DNA from: Myxosarcina sp. GI1
GTDB taxonomy: Bacteria > Cyanobacteriota > Cyanobacteriia > Cyanobacteriales > Xenococcaceae
Reading direction: 5' to 3'
Length of the DNA: 64,000 bases
Assembly (NCBI RefSeq): GCF_000756305.1
Contig: NZ_JRFE01000024.1
Span: 229,620-293,619, forward strand
Positions 1-8,686 of this stretch are shown here, piece after piece (the stretch's first letter is position 1; each line of letters begins with the position of its first letter). The position numbers and the translations under genes are program-made. Under the pieces are notes generated by a model, which was given only the letters and a program-made list of their open reading frames with translations, made no database searches and had not been told where the DNA came from.

Positions 1-198
1 GGAATAGCTCGACCACAGGGTTTGGTACGCTTTGGTTTACCTGGTTTGATTAAATCTCTACGAGAAGTACCTACTTTGCTGTTGATGCGTTTGGCATTTG
101 GTGCTAGTCTTTGTCGGTTTGGAATGTTTCGTGCTGTAAGGGCTAATTTAACTTTAAATCTAACAAAAACTGTTGAAGACGAAAATGATAATGTTTAA
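1..198 (+). CDS. C-terminal end of an unidentified protein (cut by window edge)
   Basis: The frame is open from base 1 to a TAA at 196-198, giving the last 65 residues of a protein that starts outside the window. The piece begins GIARPQGLVRFGLPGLI, has a hydrophobic stretch around LLLMRLAFGA, then an Arg-rich segment and an acidic tail (VEDENDNV). I do not recognise the family. The long uninterrupted frame running off the edge and the AT-rich spacer after it support a real gene end. Confidence 0.55.
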   Translation, partial: GIARPQGLVRFGLPGLIKSLREVPTLLLMRLAFGASLCRFGMFRAVRANLTLNLTKTVEDENDNV

Positions 199-666
199 TT
201 TTCAATAAAAAAGTTCATATTAATACGCAAAATGCAAATTAACTTCTAAAAACTTCTGATTATGCCAAACTATTCAAATTTTTTTTAAATTTGTACGAAC
301 CTCAATTTAGCAAGGAAATTGTTAATTATATGTTTGGTTTAGAGTTAAGTTTCAGATTGTAACTATATAAATTATTGCCATAGTTTGAACTAATAGATTA
401 AAACAGTAAATGTTGACACTTTATTATCTATATAGTAAATGTATGGCAATTTCCAATATATCTAAAGTAGCAGTACATACAAAAATCCAACGTTTGCTGC
501 TGCTTTTTTTATAATTAATAGAAATTGTTGTATGTATATATAGAAGGTCTTTAAATTCAAATAGTCGGTAAAACTATATAAAGTAGTTAATGTAAATGTT
601 TTTAGTGGCTTATAAGTCACTATCACAAGAGATTATAATCGTTTTAAAACTTGCCGTGTAAAACAA
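199..666. other. AT-rich intergenic spacer
   Basis: About 470 bases with no convincing coding frame on either strand. It has poly-T and poly-A runs and one weak hairpin with a T-run (listed separately). Nothing else recognised. Confidence 0.6.
464..510 (+). terminator. possible intrinsic terminator
   Basis: AAAGtAGCAG at 464-473 can pair with CTGCTgCTTT at 497-506 and is followed by a run of T to 510. The loop is long (about 23 bases) and the stem is imperfect, so this is tentative. It would end transcription coming from the truncated gene at the window start. Confidence 0.25.
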
Positions 667-972
667 ATGACAACTATATTTCAAAAGTCTAAAAGCTTTT
701 TAGACAAATTATTATTTGATTGGTTTAAATTTAATCTAACCAAGGTTCACGATCTTCGGAAACTGGAAAGAGGTGTTGATTATGCTGTAGATTTTTCAGA
801 ATTTTATAATTCTGCGGTATTATCAACTGCTTTAAATATTAAGGTAGGAGAACAAGTGATTTTAAGCGATCGCGAATTTACCTTAAGATATTGCGTTCGA
901 GCAGTCGAATATTATTGGAATCACGATTGTATGCGTGAAGCTAAATTAGAACGAATACTACTCGAACAGTAA
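667..972 (+). CDS. small hypothetical protein, 101 aa
   Basis: Function unknown. The product is soluble-looking and mixed-charge, with an aromatic-rich N-terminal helix (LDKLLFDWFKFNL) and a C-terminal segment RYCVRAVEYYWNHDCMRE carrying two cysteines. There is an HIP1-like octamer inside the frame. No good Shine-Dalgarno sequence precedes the ATG, and the gene stands alone between two spacers. It could be a lineage-specific small gene; an accidental frame cannot be excluded, though the amino-acid composition looks protein-like. Confidence 0.45.
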   Translation: MTTIFQKSKSFLDKLLFDWFKFNLTKVHDLRKLERGVDYAVDFSEFYNSAVLSTALNIKVGEQVILSDREFTLRYCVRAVEYYWNHDCMREAKLERILLEQ

Positions 973-1111
973 TAACAATAAATGATACTGTTTGAGTTAA
1001 AACGAATTTAAAACAGCTTTTAATATTTAATCGTACTATCTATAACAAATAGATGTTCGCCCGAAATAGAAAAATAAAACTCGGCTTTTTCTACTTTTGA
1101 AGAGTATCTTT

Positions 1112-1447
1112 CTACAAATAGATTTTGGCTAACTGCTCGGTAAGAGTAACTAAAGTCGAGCTTTGACAGGGAAAAAACTGAGTTAGTTCTAAACTTTTAC
1201 GAGCGGTAATCTTGTATTCTAGATAGGTGCAGTTGAGTGGTAATGATAGTAAAAAATTAATGACTAAAGCACAAGCTAATACCAAACAAAATTGCTCCGA
1301 TCGTTTACCTAATATAAAACTTACCAATCTTGCGATCGCCAGAAATAATAATTCTGCCAACAAACTGAGTTCTACAAACTCAGTCAACAAAAAACTTTTT
1401 GCCCAGCTGAATTCTTCTTGAGACATTGCAGCCAATACACCCAGCAC
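1112..1447 (-). CDS. small hydrophobic (membrane) protein, unknown
   Basis: Function unknown. The 111-residue frame starts at a GTG and has two to three hydrophobic stretches (LSLLAELLFLAIARLVSFIL and FCLVLACALVINFLLSLPL), so an inner-membrane location is likely. The same frame stays open upstream to 1510 and encodes another hydrophobic run (ILALTAVFVVWVVLGVLAAM) but has no ATG, GTG or TTG there. Either the GTG at 1447 lies inside the first membrane segment, a non-standard start is used, or the gene is 5'-damaged. The C-terminal half (SSTLVTLTEQLAKIYL) is soluble. Confidence 0.4.
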   Translation of the reverse strand: MLGVLAAMSQEEFSWAKSFLLTEFVELSLLAELLFLAIARLVSFILGKRSEQFCLVLACALVINFLLSLPLNCTYLEYKITARKSLELTQFFPCQSSTLVTLTEQLAKIYL

Positions 1448-1667
1448 TACCCAAACAACAAAAACTGCTGTCAGTGCTAGTATGCTTTCGGCGAGCGCAC
1501 TTTTTAATCTTTAAGTTTTTGTTAATCTTATTGTTGTTAACAGCCTAGCTGGCTTCGAGTTTACTTTTAATTTAACAAGGCTTTAATTTCTTATGCTCCA
1601 TCGAAGCATAAGAAAAATATTTATTAGAATTATCTTACTTTAAGATCGCACAACCAATTGGATAACT

Positions 1668-3335
1668 TTAGAAAGTAAAAGTAGTTCTTAGAGTACCAAT
1701 CACAATATCATTATTGTCTTCATTGGCATCGGGAGCGGTAATCCAAATTACGCCTGGAGTAATGGCAATATTATCGTTGACTCGATATTGATAGAAAGCT
1801 TCAACGTGCAAAGATGTATCTCGATCTTCACTGTCAAAACCAGCAATATTGACAGTAGAATCTATAACTTTGGGTTCCATTCCTACTACCACACCACCTA
1901 AGCTAGCTTCTTTAAACAGATCGGGAAAAGCTAGAGTGACTGCCCAATTCAAAATTTCACGATCGCCCCGTTCGATTCTGTTATCGAGAGTAGAAAGAAC
2001 CCGTTCGTGAGTGTAACCACTCCAACCACTAAGAATAAAGCGATCGCTAATATGCCAAGAAGCACCAACACCATAAGAATTGCTAGAAACAGGAGCGGTT
2101 TCCCCTAATTCGGTAGCCGTAAAGTTACGGAAGTTGGCAAGATTAGTGCCAGTAAAAGTATCGCTATTGTTATAAGCGTTGATATAAGTCAAACCTAGCT
2201 TGAAACGATCGCTAGGTTGGAAAACCAGCTGTCCTAAAGCAGAATAGGCACCGTTAAATAATCCACTGCCATCAGTAGGTTCGGCAGCATCAGGTGCTAA
2301 ATATCCCAAACTAAGTTCGACTGAACTTCCCAGGTCTGTTTTAATGCCAATTCCCGAACCAGCTACCGAATTATAAATGGGATTGCGGTTGCCGAAAAAA
2401 GATATTGCGCCACTACCACTATCATCGTAGGCATCTAAAGGATTAAGAGTATCTACAAAATCATAGACAAAACCACCGGCAGCCTCAATGGCAACTTGTG
2501 TATGACCGCCTATGGGAAAAAAATAGGCAGCAGTAAGTGCCTTCAATTGATTATCAACATCTTCGCTGTAGCCTATTTGCCCTTCAAAAGTATTAGTGAC
2601 ATCGCTAAAGAAAGGAAAATTCCCCGTAGAAAGAAAGGTCAACAGTAAATCTTCACCAGTAAAACTCGTGTTAAAAGATAAACGCGATCTAGAACCCAAA
2701 ACTGGAACTCTGTCGATTTCTTCCCCATCGACATCATCACCTGCTAAAACACTAGCTAATCCAAAAACAGCACTTCCTGTTAGTTTAGTAGTAGTGGAAA
2801 ATTGTCGGTCTTCTAAAAAGGCTGTTTTTTCCTCTAGACTACCTACTCTAACGTTTATAGTAGCTAGTTCGGCTTCAAATTCTTGAGTCAAACGACTAAG
2901 AGTATCTAGATCTTCTCTATTTAAGGTTTCAGAAGTAGCAATTAAGCGTTCGATTCGATCTAAGCAAGAATTTAAACCAGCGGCAAATTCGTAACGAGAT
3001 AGAGGTTGGTTTCCTCGATAAGCTCCATCGGGAAATCCGGCAATGCAACCATAACGCTCTACCAAGCTGCGTAAAGCTTCATAAGCCCAATCCGTAGGCG
3101 CGACATCTCTTAATTGAGATACATTAGTGATTTGGTTAAAACTATCTGCACTATTTCGATTGGTTTTTAAAGCTTCTAGATTTTGAGCATTAGTAACTGC
3201 TCCAGTTCCTAAAATAGCGTCGATCGCGCCCAAAAACAGGGTTGTTGTAGTTAATTTAAGTAAGTGCTGAAATTGAACAGATGTTACTTGAAATTTCGGA
3301 TATAAACATCGGAAACAAGATCGTTTGAATTTCAT
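1668..3335 (-). CDS. SLH-domain OprB-type outer-membrane porin
   Basis: Cyanobacterial outer-membrane porin of the iron-uptake/SomA type, forming a beta-barrel through which ions and small solutes pass. The start is placed at the ATG of MKFKRSCF because AGAGG lies just upstream; an earlier in-frame start would add 14 residues. In order it has a signal-like segment (LLKLTTTTLFLGAI), one SLH domain (DVAPTDWAYEALRSLVERYG, then GFPDGAYRGNQPLSRYEFAA) that anchors to peptidoglycan-linked polymer, a short coiled coil (LTQEFEAELATINVRVGSLE), and an OprB-family barrel ending in the aromatic-terminated strand TLRTTFTF. The length of 555 aa is normal for the family. It is a single gene transcribed away from the small gene at 3584. 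Substrate cannot be told from sequence. Confidence 0.9.
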   Translation of the reverse strand: MKFKRSCFRCLYPKFQVTSVQFQHLLKLTTTTLFLGAIDAILGTGAVTNAQNLEALKTNRNSADSFNQITNVSQLRDVAPTDWAYEALRSLVERYGCIAGFPDGAYRGNQPLSRYEFAAGLNSCLDRIERLIATSETLNREDLDTLSRLTQEFEAELATINVRVGSLEEKTAFLEDRQFSTTTKLTGSAVFGLASVLAGDDVDGEEIDRVPVLGSRSRLSFNTSFTGEDLLLTFLSTGNFPFFSDVTNTFEGQIGYSEDVDNQLKALTAAYFFPIGGHTQVAIEAAGGFVYDFVDTLNPLDAYDDSGSGAISFFGNRNPIYNSVAGSGIGIKTDLGSSVELSLGYLAPDAAEPTDGSGLFNGAYSALGQLVFQPSDRFKLGLTYINAYNNSDTFTGTNLANFRNFTATELGETAPVSSNSYGVGASWHISDRFILSGWSGYTHERVLSTLDNRIERGDREILNWAVTLAFPDLFKEASLGGVVVGMEPKVIDSTVNIAGFDSEDRDTSLHVEAFYQYRVNDNIAITPGVIWITAPDANEDNNDIVIGTLRTTFTF

Positions 3336-3583
3336 ATTTCCTCTCAGCGAGTTAGCTTCAGGGTCAGTAAAAACCACAGCTTTATAGTTCCCACTTTTAA
3401 ATTTGAAAGTAACAACGCTCGCTAAAAAATCTTGTTTGATTTTTGAAAAAATTATAGAAATCTTAGAGCTTAGTGTTTGTTTCGACAGAGATGTACTTCA
3501 TCGATCTAAAAATTGCTATATGTTGTTTAAATTAAACAGTTAACTGGGCATTCTAGTTAAGAAAATATTTTCTGAAACTACAA

Positions 3584-3775
3584 ATGCAAATTCCAACTAT
3601 ATTAAGAGGCGATCGCTATAGCTTGTTTGTTTGTCAAAGTTCCCAAAATTTATATCATTTGAGCATCGTAGAGGGAGAGAACATAGTTCACAGCTTTGAA
3701 GGAATTTACCCCAGTTTGCCAACTGCTATTGAAAGAGGCAAATCGATAATTAAAAATCTTAAAAATTTGCAGTAA
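3584..3775 (+). CDS. small hypothetical protein, 63 aa
   Basis: Unrecognised small soluble protein starting MQIPTILRGDRYSLFVCQSS. It contains an HIP1 site in its coding region and reads as alternating beta-strand-like segments (YHLSIVEGENIVHSFEGIY) followed by a basic helix (AIERGKSIIKNLKNLQ). It lies between the divergent porin and mscL. Protein-like composition supports it, but there is no clear Shine-Dalgarno sequence and no known domain. Confidence 0.5.
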   Translation: MQIPTILRGDRYSLFVCQSSQNLYHLSIVEGENIVHSFEGIYPSLPTAIERGKSIIKNLKNLQ

Positions 3776-3863
3776 AACGCAATTATTTATATTTAATTTT
3801 CTCTTCTTCTGATAAAATCCTGTTTTATTATATTTCTCACTAATAAACTGAGGAAAAAAAATT

Positions 3864-4340
3864 ATGGTTAGAAGAGGAGCGAGAGCTACGGGGGGATTTT
3901 TAGCAGATTTTCGCGATTTTATTATGCGCGGAAACGTTATCGATCTAGCCGTAGCCGTTATTATTGGTGCTGCTTTTGGCAAAATCGTCGAATCTTTGGT
4001 AGCAGATATTATTACCCCGGCAATTTTAAATCCTGCTATGAACGCGGCAGGAGTAGACCAATTAAGCCAACTGAGTGCTGGCGGCATCAAATATGGTTTG
4101 TTTATTGCCGCCGTATTAAACTTTTTAGTGATTGCCTTTTGTTTATTCTTATTAATTCGTGCTTTTGAAGCTGCCAAAAAAAGAGTAATGCGCCGAGAAG
4201 AAATTGCCGAAGAAGAAGCGCCAGCACCAGAAATATTGGCGCAAGAAAGATTGACTACAGCAGTAGAAAGGTTGACTGAGACTATCGAACGCCGAAATCC
4301 TGGTTCGGGTCTGGGTTCAGATCCAGGTCTGGGTTTGTAG
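3864..4340 (+). CDS. mscL: large-conductance mechanosensitive channel MscL
   Basis: Pentameric inner-membrane channel that opens when the membrane is stretched and releases solutes during hypo-osmotic shock. The N-terminal helix and first membrane segment are diagnostic (DFRDFIMRGNVIDLAVAVII, residues 15-34), and the second membrane segment is YGLFIAAVLNFLVIAFCLF. The cytoplasmic helix ERLTTAVERLTETIERR follows an acidic stretch. The protein is 158 aa, somewhat longer than the usual ~130-150, because of a Gly-rich tail (GSGLGSDPGLGL) encoded by an imperfect GGTCTGGGTTC-like repeat. GAGGAAA seven bases before the ATG is a good ribosome-binding site. The gene converges on sufS with only 9 bases between stop codons. 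Confidence 0.96.
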   Translation: MVRRGARATGGFLADFRDFIMRGNVIDLAVAVIIGAAFGKIVESLVADIITPAILNPAMNAAGVDQLSQLSAGGIKYGLFIAAVLNFLVIAFCLFLLIRAFEAAKKRVMRREEIAEEEAPAPEILAQERLTTAVERLTETIERRNPGSGLGSDPGLGL

Positions 4341-4349
4341 CTATCTTGT

Positions 4350-5612
4350 CTAAGACATCATCGTAGTAAAAAAATCAATAGTCTCCTGCAATGCCACGAC
4401 AAAAGCATCAATTTCAGCGCGAGTGTTATAAAAATACAGGCTGGCTCTAGCACTGCCAGAAGCACCAAAAATACGATGCAAAGGTTGAGTACAGTGATGC
4501 CCAGAGCGAATAGCAACTCCTTCTCTATCTAATAAAGTTGCCAAATCGCTGCCGTGTATTCCTTCAACATTAAATGCTACTAATGCCGCTCTACCTTTTC
4601 CGTCGGCGGTTGCAGGAGGACCATAGATTTTAAGTTGGGGAATTGCCGCTAATTTTTGATACAAATAGCCCGTTAATTCTTCTTCATAGGCATGAATTTT
4701 AGCCATGCCAATATTACTTAAATAGTCTACTGCTGCACCAAGCGCGATCGCTTCACCAATTGCCGGGGTTCCTGCTTCAAATTTATGAGGTAGTTCGCCA
4801 TAGGTAGATCCTTCTAAAAATACCTCGTCGATCATTTCACCACCGCCCATAAATGGCGGCATTTCTAGCAGCAAATCTTTTTTCCCATAGAGAAAACCAA
4901 TGCCAGTAGGCGCACACATTTTATGTCCCGACGCTACCAACCAGTCACAGTCAATTTCCCTTACGTCAATAGGCATATGAGGAACACTCTGACAGGCATC
5001 AATCAATACTTTGGCATTGTATTGATGAGCTAGTTCGACAATTTCTGTAACTGGATTGATGCAGCCTAAAGTATTGGAAACGTGAACAACAGATACCAGT
5101 TTGGTTTTATTAGATAATAGAGATTTATACTGTTCTAAATCGAATTCTTCTGTATCGGTCAACTGTACGTATTTAATTACCGCACCAGTTTTTTCAGCGA
5201 TAAGCTGCCAGGGAACGATGTTGCTGTGGTGTTCCATGACTGAGAGAATTATCTCATCGCCTGGGTTAAAATTGGACAAACTCCAACTATATGCCACTAA
5301 GTTAATTGCTTCGGTGGCGTTGCGAGTAAAGACAATTTCTTCACGAGCAGCAGCATTGACGAACTTAGCTACTTTATCTCTAGCCGCTTCATAGGCATCA
5401 GTCGCCCTACCGCTCAAGGTATGTGCGCCGCGATGGACGTTAGCATTATCTTGCTGATAGTAATTTTGCAATACTTTTAGTACCGCCAGAGGCTTTTGAG
5501 AACTAGCAGCATTGTCAAAATAGATTAATGGCTTATCGTGAATTTGCTGCTGTAAAATCGGGAAGTCTTGACGCAGGCGATCGCCAAGAGTTGATTCTTT
5601 AATTAAAGTCAT
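4350..5612 (-). CDS. sufS: cysteine desulfurase SufS
   Basis: PLP-dependent enzyme that removes sulfur from L-cysteine and passes it as persulfide to the SUF Fe-S cluster scaffold. The PLP lysine is in [11 protein letters not shown] (about K231) and the persulfide cysteine is in [11 protein letters not shown] (about C375); the cofactor-binding MEHHSN and [10 protein letters not shown] motifs are present. At 420 aa it is full length for the group II (SufS/CsdA) desulfurases. It is the last gene of a leftward sufC-sufD-sufS operon, starting 10 bases after the sufD stop, and is presumably under the SufR-type operators upstream of sufC. Confidence 0.96.
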   Translation of the reverse strand: MTLIKESTLGDRLRQDFPILQQQIHDKPLIYFDNAASSQKPLAVLKVLQNYYQQDNANVHRGAHTLSGRATDAYEAARDKVAKFVNAAAREEIVFTRNATEAINLVAYSWSLSNFNPGDEIILSVMEHHSNIVPWQLIAEKTGAVIKYVQLTDTEEFDLEQYKSLLSNKTKLVSVVHVSNTLGCINPVTEIVELAHQYNAKVLIDACQSVPHMPIDVREIDCDWLVASGHKMCAPTGIGFLYGKKDLLLEMPPFMGGGEMIDEVFLEGSTYGELPHKFEAGTPAIGEAIALGAAVDYLSNIGMAKIHAYEEELTGYLYQKLAAIPQLKIYGPPATADGKGRAALVAFNVEGIHGSDLATLLDREGVAIRSGHHCTQPLHRIFGASGSARASLYFYNTRAEIDAFVVALQETIDFFTTMMS

Positions 5613-5622
5613 TATTTAAAGT

Positions 5623-6945
5623 TTACTTACTAATTTTTTGTTTAATAGTTTGGGCAACTTTAGCAGCTAAATTCAGTGGCAGGCGATCGCCTATCTCCCC
5701 AGCAAAGGCATCAATTAATAACTGACTGGCATCTTGCTGGTTTAAGCCACGACTGCGGAGGTAAAATATTTCATCTGCTTCTAATTGGCTCACCGTCGCA
5801 CCATGAGAACATTTGACGTTATCGGCAGTAATTTGTAACTCTGGTTTGGTGTCTACTCTGGCTTTGTCGGAAAGTAATAGATTGCGATTTAGCTGCGAGG
5901 CATCGGTAAGCTGTGCCGTTTTGGGTACAAAGACTTTGCCATTAAATACCGTATGGGCGCGATCGCCGACAATACATTTATGCAGTTGATCGGTTGTGCC
6001 ATAAGGTTTAGTCAGGGCAATGGTGCTGTGAGTATCAGATGTTTGTTCTCCCGTAGCAACCGTCAAACCGTTTAAGTTAGTAGTGGTTTGTTCACCCTGC
6101 TGCAATACTTCGGGATTATGACGATAAAGCTTACTACCAAAATTAATTTCATTGAGGGTGTAGCGGCTGTCTTTAGCTTGAGCCACTGCGGTTTTGCCAA
6201 CATGAAAGGCGCGATCGCTTTCTTGTTGCCAGCGAGTATGCTTTACTTCGGCATTGTCTCTAACTACAATTTCCGTTACTGCATTGATAAAATATTCGCC
6301 AGTACCAGAATATTCTTCAATTAAAGATAAACTCGCTCCTGCTTCGGCTACTACTAAGGTACGGAGTTGAGAAAAACTTGCCGTTTCTTCAGCAGTTGAA
6401 ATAAAAACTAAATGTATGGGAGTGTCTACGATGACGTTTTTGTTTGCCCAAATAACTGCTGCATTGGCAAAACCTGCGGTATTGAGAGCAGTAAAAACAT
6501 CTTGTGCGCCATGCTGACGGGCAAAGTGTTCTGCTACAGGGTAGGTTTCTGGTATGTTTTGGAGACTGCCGACATATACGCCATCAGGTAATGCTGAAGT
6601 GTCGGATAAATCTGCATTGTAAACACCGTTGACAAAAATCAAACGGCAGTTTTCAGTTTCTGTGGGCAATTGGGGTAAGGGCGAACCGCCGTTCGCTCCT
6701 ACAGTTGTGAAATTAGTTTTCGTTAAATCTGACAAATCGATAAATCGCCAATCTTCATCTTTTTTAGTTGGTACTGAGGAATTGGCTACCCAAGATGCGG
6801 CTTGCTGGCGCACATCTTTTAACCATTGAGGTTCATTGCCAGAAATTTTAGCGCGATCGAGCAAACCCATCAAAAAATCATTTTTATGTAAAGTGGCGCG
6901 ATCGCTTTTTAAAGGTTTAATTGCATAAGGAACTTGTACTGCCAT
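5623..6945 (-). CDS. sufD: Fe-S cluster assembly protein SufD
   Basis: Scaffold component of the SufBCD complex, which builds Fe-S clusters in the cytosol. The N-terminal part is variable and helical; the C-terminal half has the beta-helix core typical of SufB/SufD with LNRNLLLSDKARVDTKPELQ, the conserved NVKCSHGATVSQL segment and the terminal helix region IFYLRSRGLNQQDASQLLI. It is 440 aa, normal for SufD. Its ATG overlaps the TAA of sufC by one base (TAATG), which suggests translational coupling. Confidence 0.95.
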   Translation of the reverse strand: MAVQVPYAIKPLKSDRATLHKNDFLMGLLDRAKISGNEPQWLKDVRQQAASWVANSSVPTKKDEDWRFIDLSDLTKTNFTTVGANGGSPLPQLPTETENCRLIFVNGVYNADLSDTSALPDGVYVGSLQNIPETYPVAEHFARQHGAQDVFTALNTAGFANAAVIWANKNVIVDTPIHLVFISTAEETASFSQLRTLVVAEAGASLSLIEEYSGTGEYFINAVTEIVVRDNAEVKHTRWQQESDRAFHVGKTAVAQAKDSRYTLNEINFGSKLYRHNPEVLQQGEQTTTNLNGLTVATGEQTSDTHSTIALTKPYGTTDQLHKCIVGDRAHTVFNGKVFVPKTAQLTDASQLNRNLLLSDKARVDTKPELQITADNVKCSHGATVSQLEADEIFYLRSRGLNQQDASQLLIDAFAGEIGDRLPLNLAAKVAQTIKQKISK

Positions 6946-7721
6946 TACACTCCTACCTCCGCAGTTTCTCTATCGTCTAAAAAGTCATAACCGCGAGATT
7001 CCAATTCTAAAGCCAGTTTTTTACCGCCACTAGTAATAATTTTGCCATCCTGCATCACGTGAACGAAGTCTGGTGTAATGTAATCGAGCAAACGTTGATA
7101 GTGAGTAATTACCAAGTAACCCTTGTCGGCAGTTTTTAATTGATTGACACCATCGGCAACGGCTTTTAAAGCATCGATATCCAAACCCGAATCAATCTCA
7201 TCCAGAATCGTCAGAGTTGGATCTAGCACCGCCATTTGCAAAATTTCATTGCGTTTCTTCTCGCCACCAGAAAAACCTTCATTGAGGCTTCTAGACAAAA
7301 AGCTAGACTTCATTTTTACCACTTCCAGCTTTTCTTCTACCAAATCTTCAAAATCAAAAATATCGATTTCTTCTTCACCTCGATCTTTGCGTTTGGCGTT
7401 GTAAGCCGCTCGCAAAAAGTCTAAATTACTTACTCCAGGAATAGCGACGGGATATTGAAAAGCCAAGAAAATACCGCTATTGGCTCTTTCATCTGGTTCT
7501 TTCTCTAAGATATTTTCTCCCTGATAGATAATTTCGCCACCAGTGACTTCATAATCGGGGTGTCCTGCGATGATTTTAGCCAGGGTACTTTTACCCGAAC
7601 CATTACGTCCCATAATTGCATGGATTTCTCCTGCTTTAATTTCTAAATTGACACCTTTGAGGATTGGTTCGTCGTTTATTTTGGCGGTTAGGTCTTGTAT
7701 GGATAAAATTATCTCGCTCAT
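6945..7721 (-). CDS. sufC: Fe-S assembly ATPase SufC
   Basis: ABC-type ATPase that powers the SufBCD scaffold. It has Walker [10 protein letters not shown] (about residues 38-46), the ABC signature [10 protein letters not shown], and Walker [15 protein letters not shown]. The 258-aa length is standard. It is the first gene of the sufC-sufD-sufS unit. In most cyanobacteria sufB comes directly before sufC; here the sequence upstream is a promoter region with two SufR-type palindromes and then a Uma2 gene on the opposite strand, so sufB must be encoded elsewhere. Confidence 0.96.
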   Translation of the reverse strand: MSEIILSIQDLTAKINDEPILKGVNLEIKAGEIHAIMGRNGSGKSTLAKIIAGHPDYEVTGGEIIYQGENILEKEPDERANSGIFLAFQYPVAIPGVSNLDFLRAAYNAKRKDRGEEEIDIFDFEDLVEEKLEVVKMKSSFLSRSLNEGFSGGEKKRNEILQMAVLDPTLTILDEIDSGLDIDALKAVADGVNQLKTADKGYLVITHYQRLLDYITPDFVHVMQDGKIITSGGKKLALELESRGYDFLDDRETAEVGV

Positions 7722-7824
7722 TGCTGGTTCGATCGCAGATTATTTATTATTTATCGATAATATCTATAACTCAAATAGCATAAGTGATACGCTATAAAAA
7801 TTAAGTCATAAATATCTATTAAAA

Positions 7825-7838
7825 CAACCTTTTTGTTG
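7825..7838. promoter_or_regulatory. SufR-type operator, copy 1 (CAAC-N6-GTTG)
   Basis: Perfect CAAC-CTTTTT-GTTG inverted repeat about 105 bases upstream of the sufC start. The cyanobacterial repressor SufR, itself an Fe-S protein, is known to bind CAAC-N6-GTTG palindromes in front of suf genes, so this is most likely a SufR operator. Sequence match is seen directly; binding is inferred. Confidence 0.8.
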
Positions 7839-7864
7839 TTTAAGTACATTGTAGAATACATTAA

Positions 7865-7878
7865 CAACCTTTTTGTTG
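7865..7878. promoter_or_regulatory. SufR-type operator, copy 2 (CAAC-N6-GTTG)
   Basis: A second copy with identical arms and spacer (CAACCTTTTTGTTG), exactly 40 bases from the first. That puts both on the same face of the helix at about four turns. Paired operators fit two repressor dimers acting together. It lies 86 bases before the Uma2 start on the other strand, where sufR usually sits in related genomes. Confidence 0.8.
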
Positions 7879-7963
7879 TCAAAGTAAATTAATTTGGTTC
7901 GACTACACTCATCAAATACTCTTCGATAGGCAAGGCAGTAATTACACTTTCTTCATCTAATTT

Positions 7964-8542
7964 ATGCAGCTACAAACAGAACCTCGTAAATATACACCCG
8001 AAGAATATTTACGGTTAGAGGAACAAGCAGAATATAAATACGAATATCGCGATGGAGAAATTGTTCCGATGACGGGAGGAACGACAAATCATAATGAAAT
8101 TTGTTTGAATTTGGCAGCGAACCTAAAATTTGGCTTGAAAAAACAAAACTGTCGAGTTTATATGAGTGATGTTCGCCTGTGGATACCTCGCTATCGTCAA
8201 TATACATATCCTGATGTGATGGTAATCAAGGGAGAACCTGTTTATGCAGATAGAGAAACAACTACGGTAACTAATTCCGTTCTGATTGCCGAAGTATTAC
8301 CCAAATCGACGCAAAATTATGACCAAGGCGACAAATTTACTTACTATCGTTCCATTCCCGAAATGCAAGAGTATATTTTAATCTCTCAGCAAAGTGAACA
8401 CATCATGCAATATACCAAAACCGAGGCGGGATGGTTGTTATCCGAATACGAAGCCGAAGCTGTAATTACTTTAGCTTCAGTCAATCTTGAATTAGAACTA
8501 GCGGCAATTTATACAGGAGTTGATTTTAGCGAAAGCGAATAA
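7964..8542 (+). CDS. Uma2-family (DUF820) putative endonuclease
   Basis: Member of a family greatly expanded in cyanobacteria with a PD-(D/E)XK nuclease fold; the biological role is not settled. Typical features are the N-terminal YTPEEYLRLEEQAEYKYEY, the GEIVPMTGGTTNHNEI strand-helix, the catalytic Asp in YTYPDVMVI and the Glu in LIAEVLPKST, followed by GDKFTYYRSIPEMQEYILIS. At 192 aa it is full length. The gene stands alone, divergent from sufC, in the place where sufR is found in other cyanobacteria. Confidence 0.88.
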   Translation: MQLQTEPRKYTPEEYLRLEEQAEYKYEYRDGEIVPMTGGTTNHNEICLNLAANLKFGLKKQNCRVYMSDVRLWIPRYRQYTYPDVMVIKGEPVYADRETTTVTNSVLIAEVLPKSTQNYDQGDKFTYYRSIPEMQEYILISQQSEHIMQYTKTEAGWLLSEYEAEAVITLASVNLELELAAIYTGVDFSESE

Positions 8543-8686
8543 GTTTAAAACTGAAGAGTATTGCTTTGCGATCGAGGTTATTTGTACGAAAAATTCTGCT
8601 TTTATCAATTTAAGCTAGCTATCTGGGAACCATATAAATAAACGTTGTTGTAATAAACAGACTTTTATTGAAATTGGTTGATATTT

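Noticed and set aside
7884..7965. Short minus-strand frame reading LDEESVITALPIEEYLMSVV before the Uma2 gene
   Set aside because: Looks protein-like, possibly a leftover C-terminus, but only about 25 codons without a start; too short to call.
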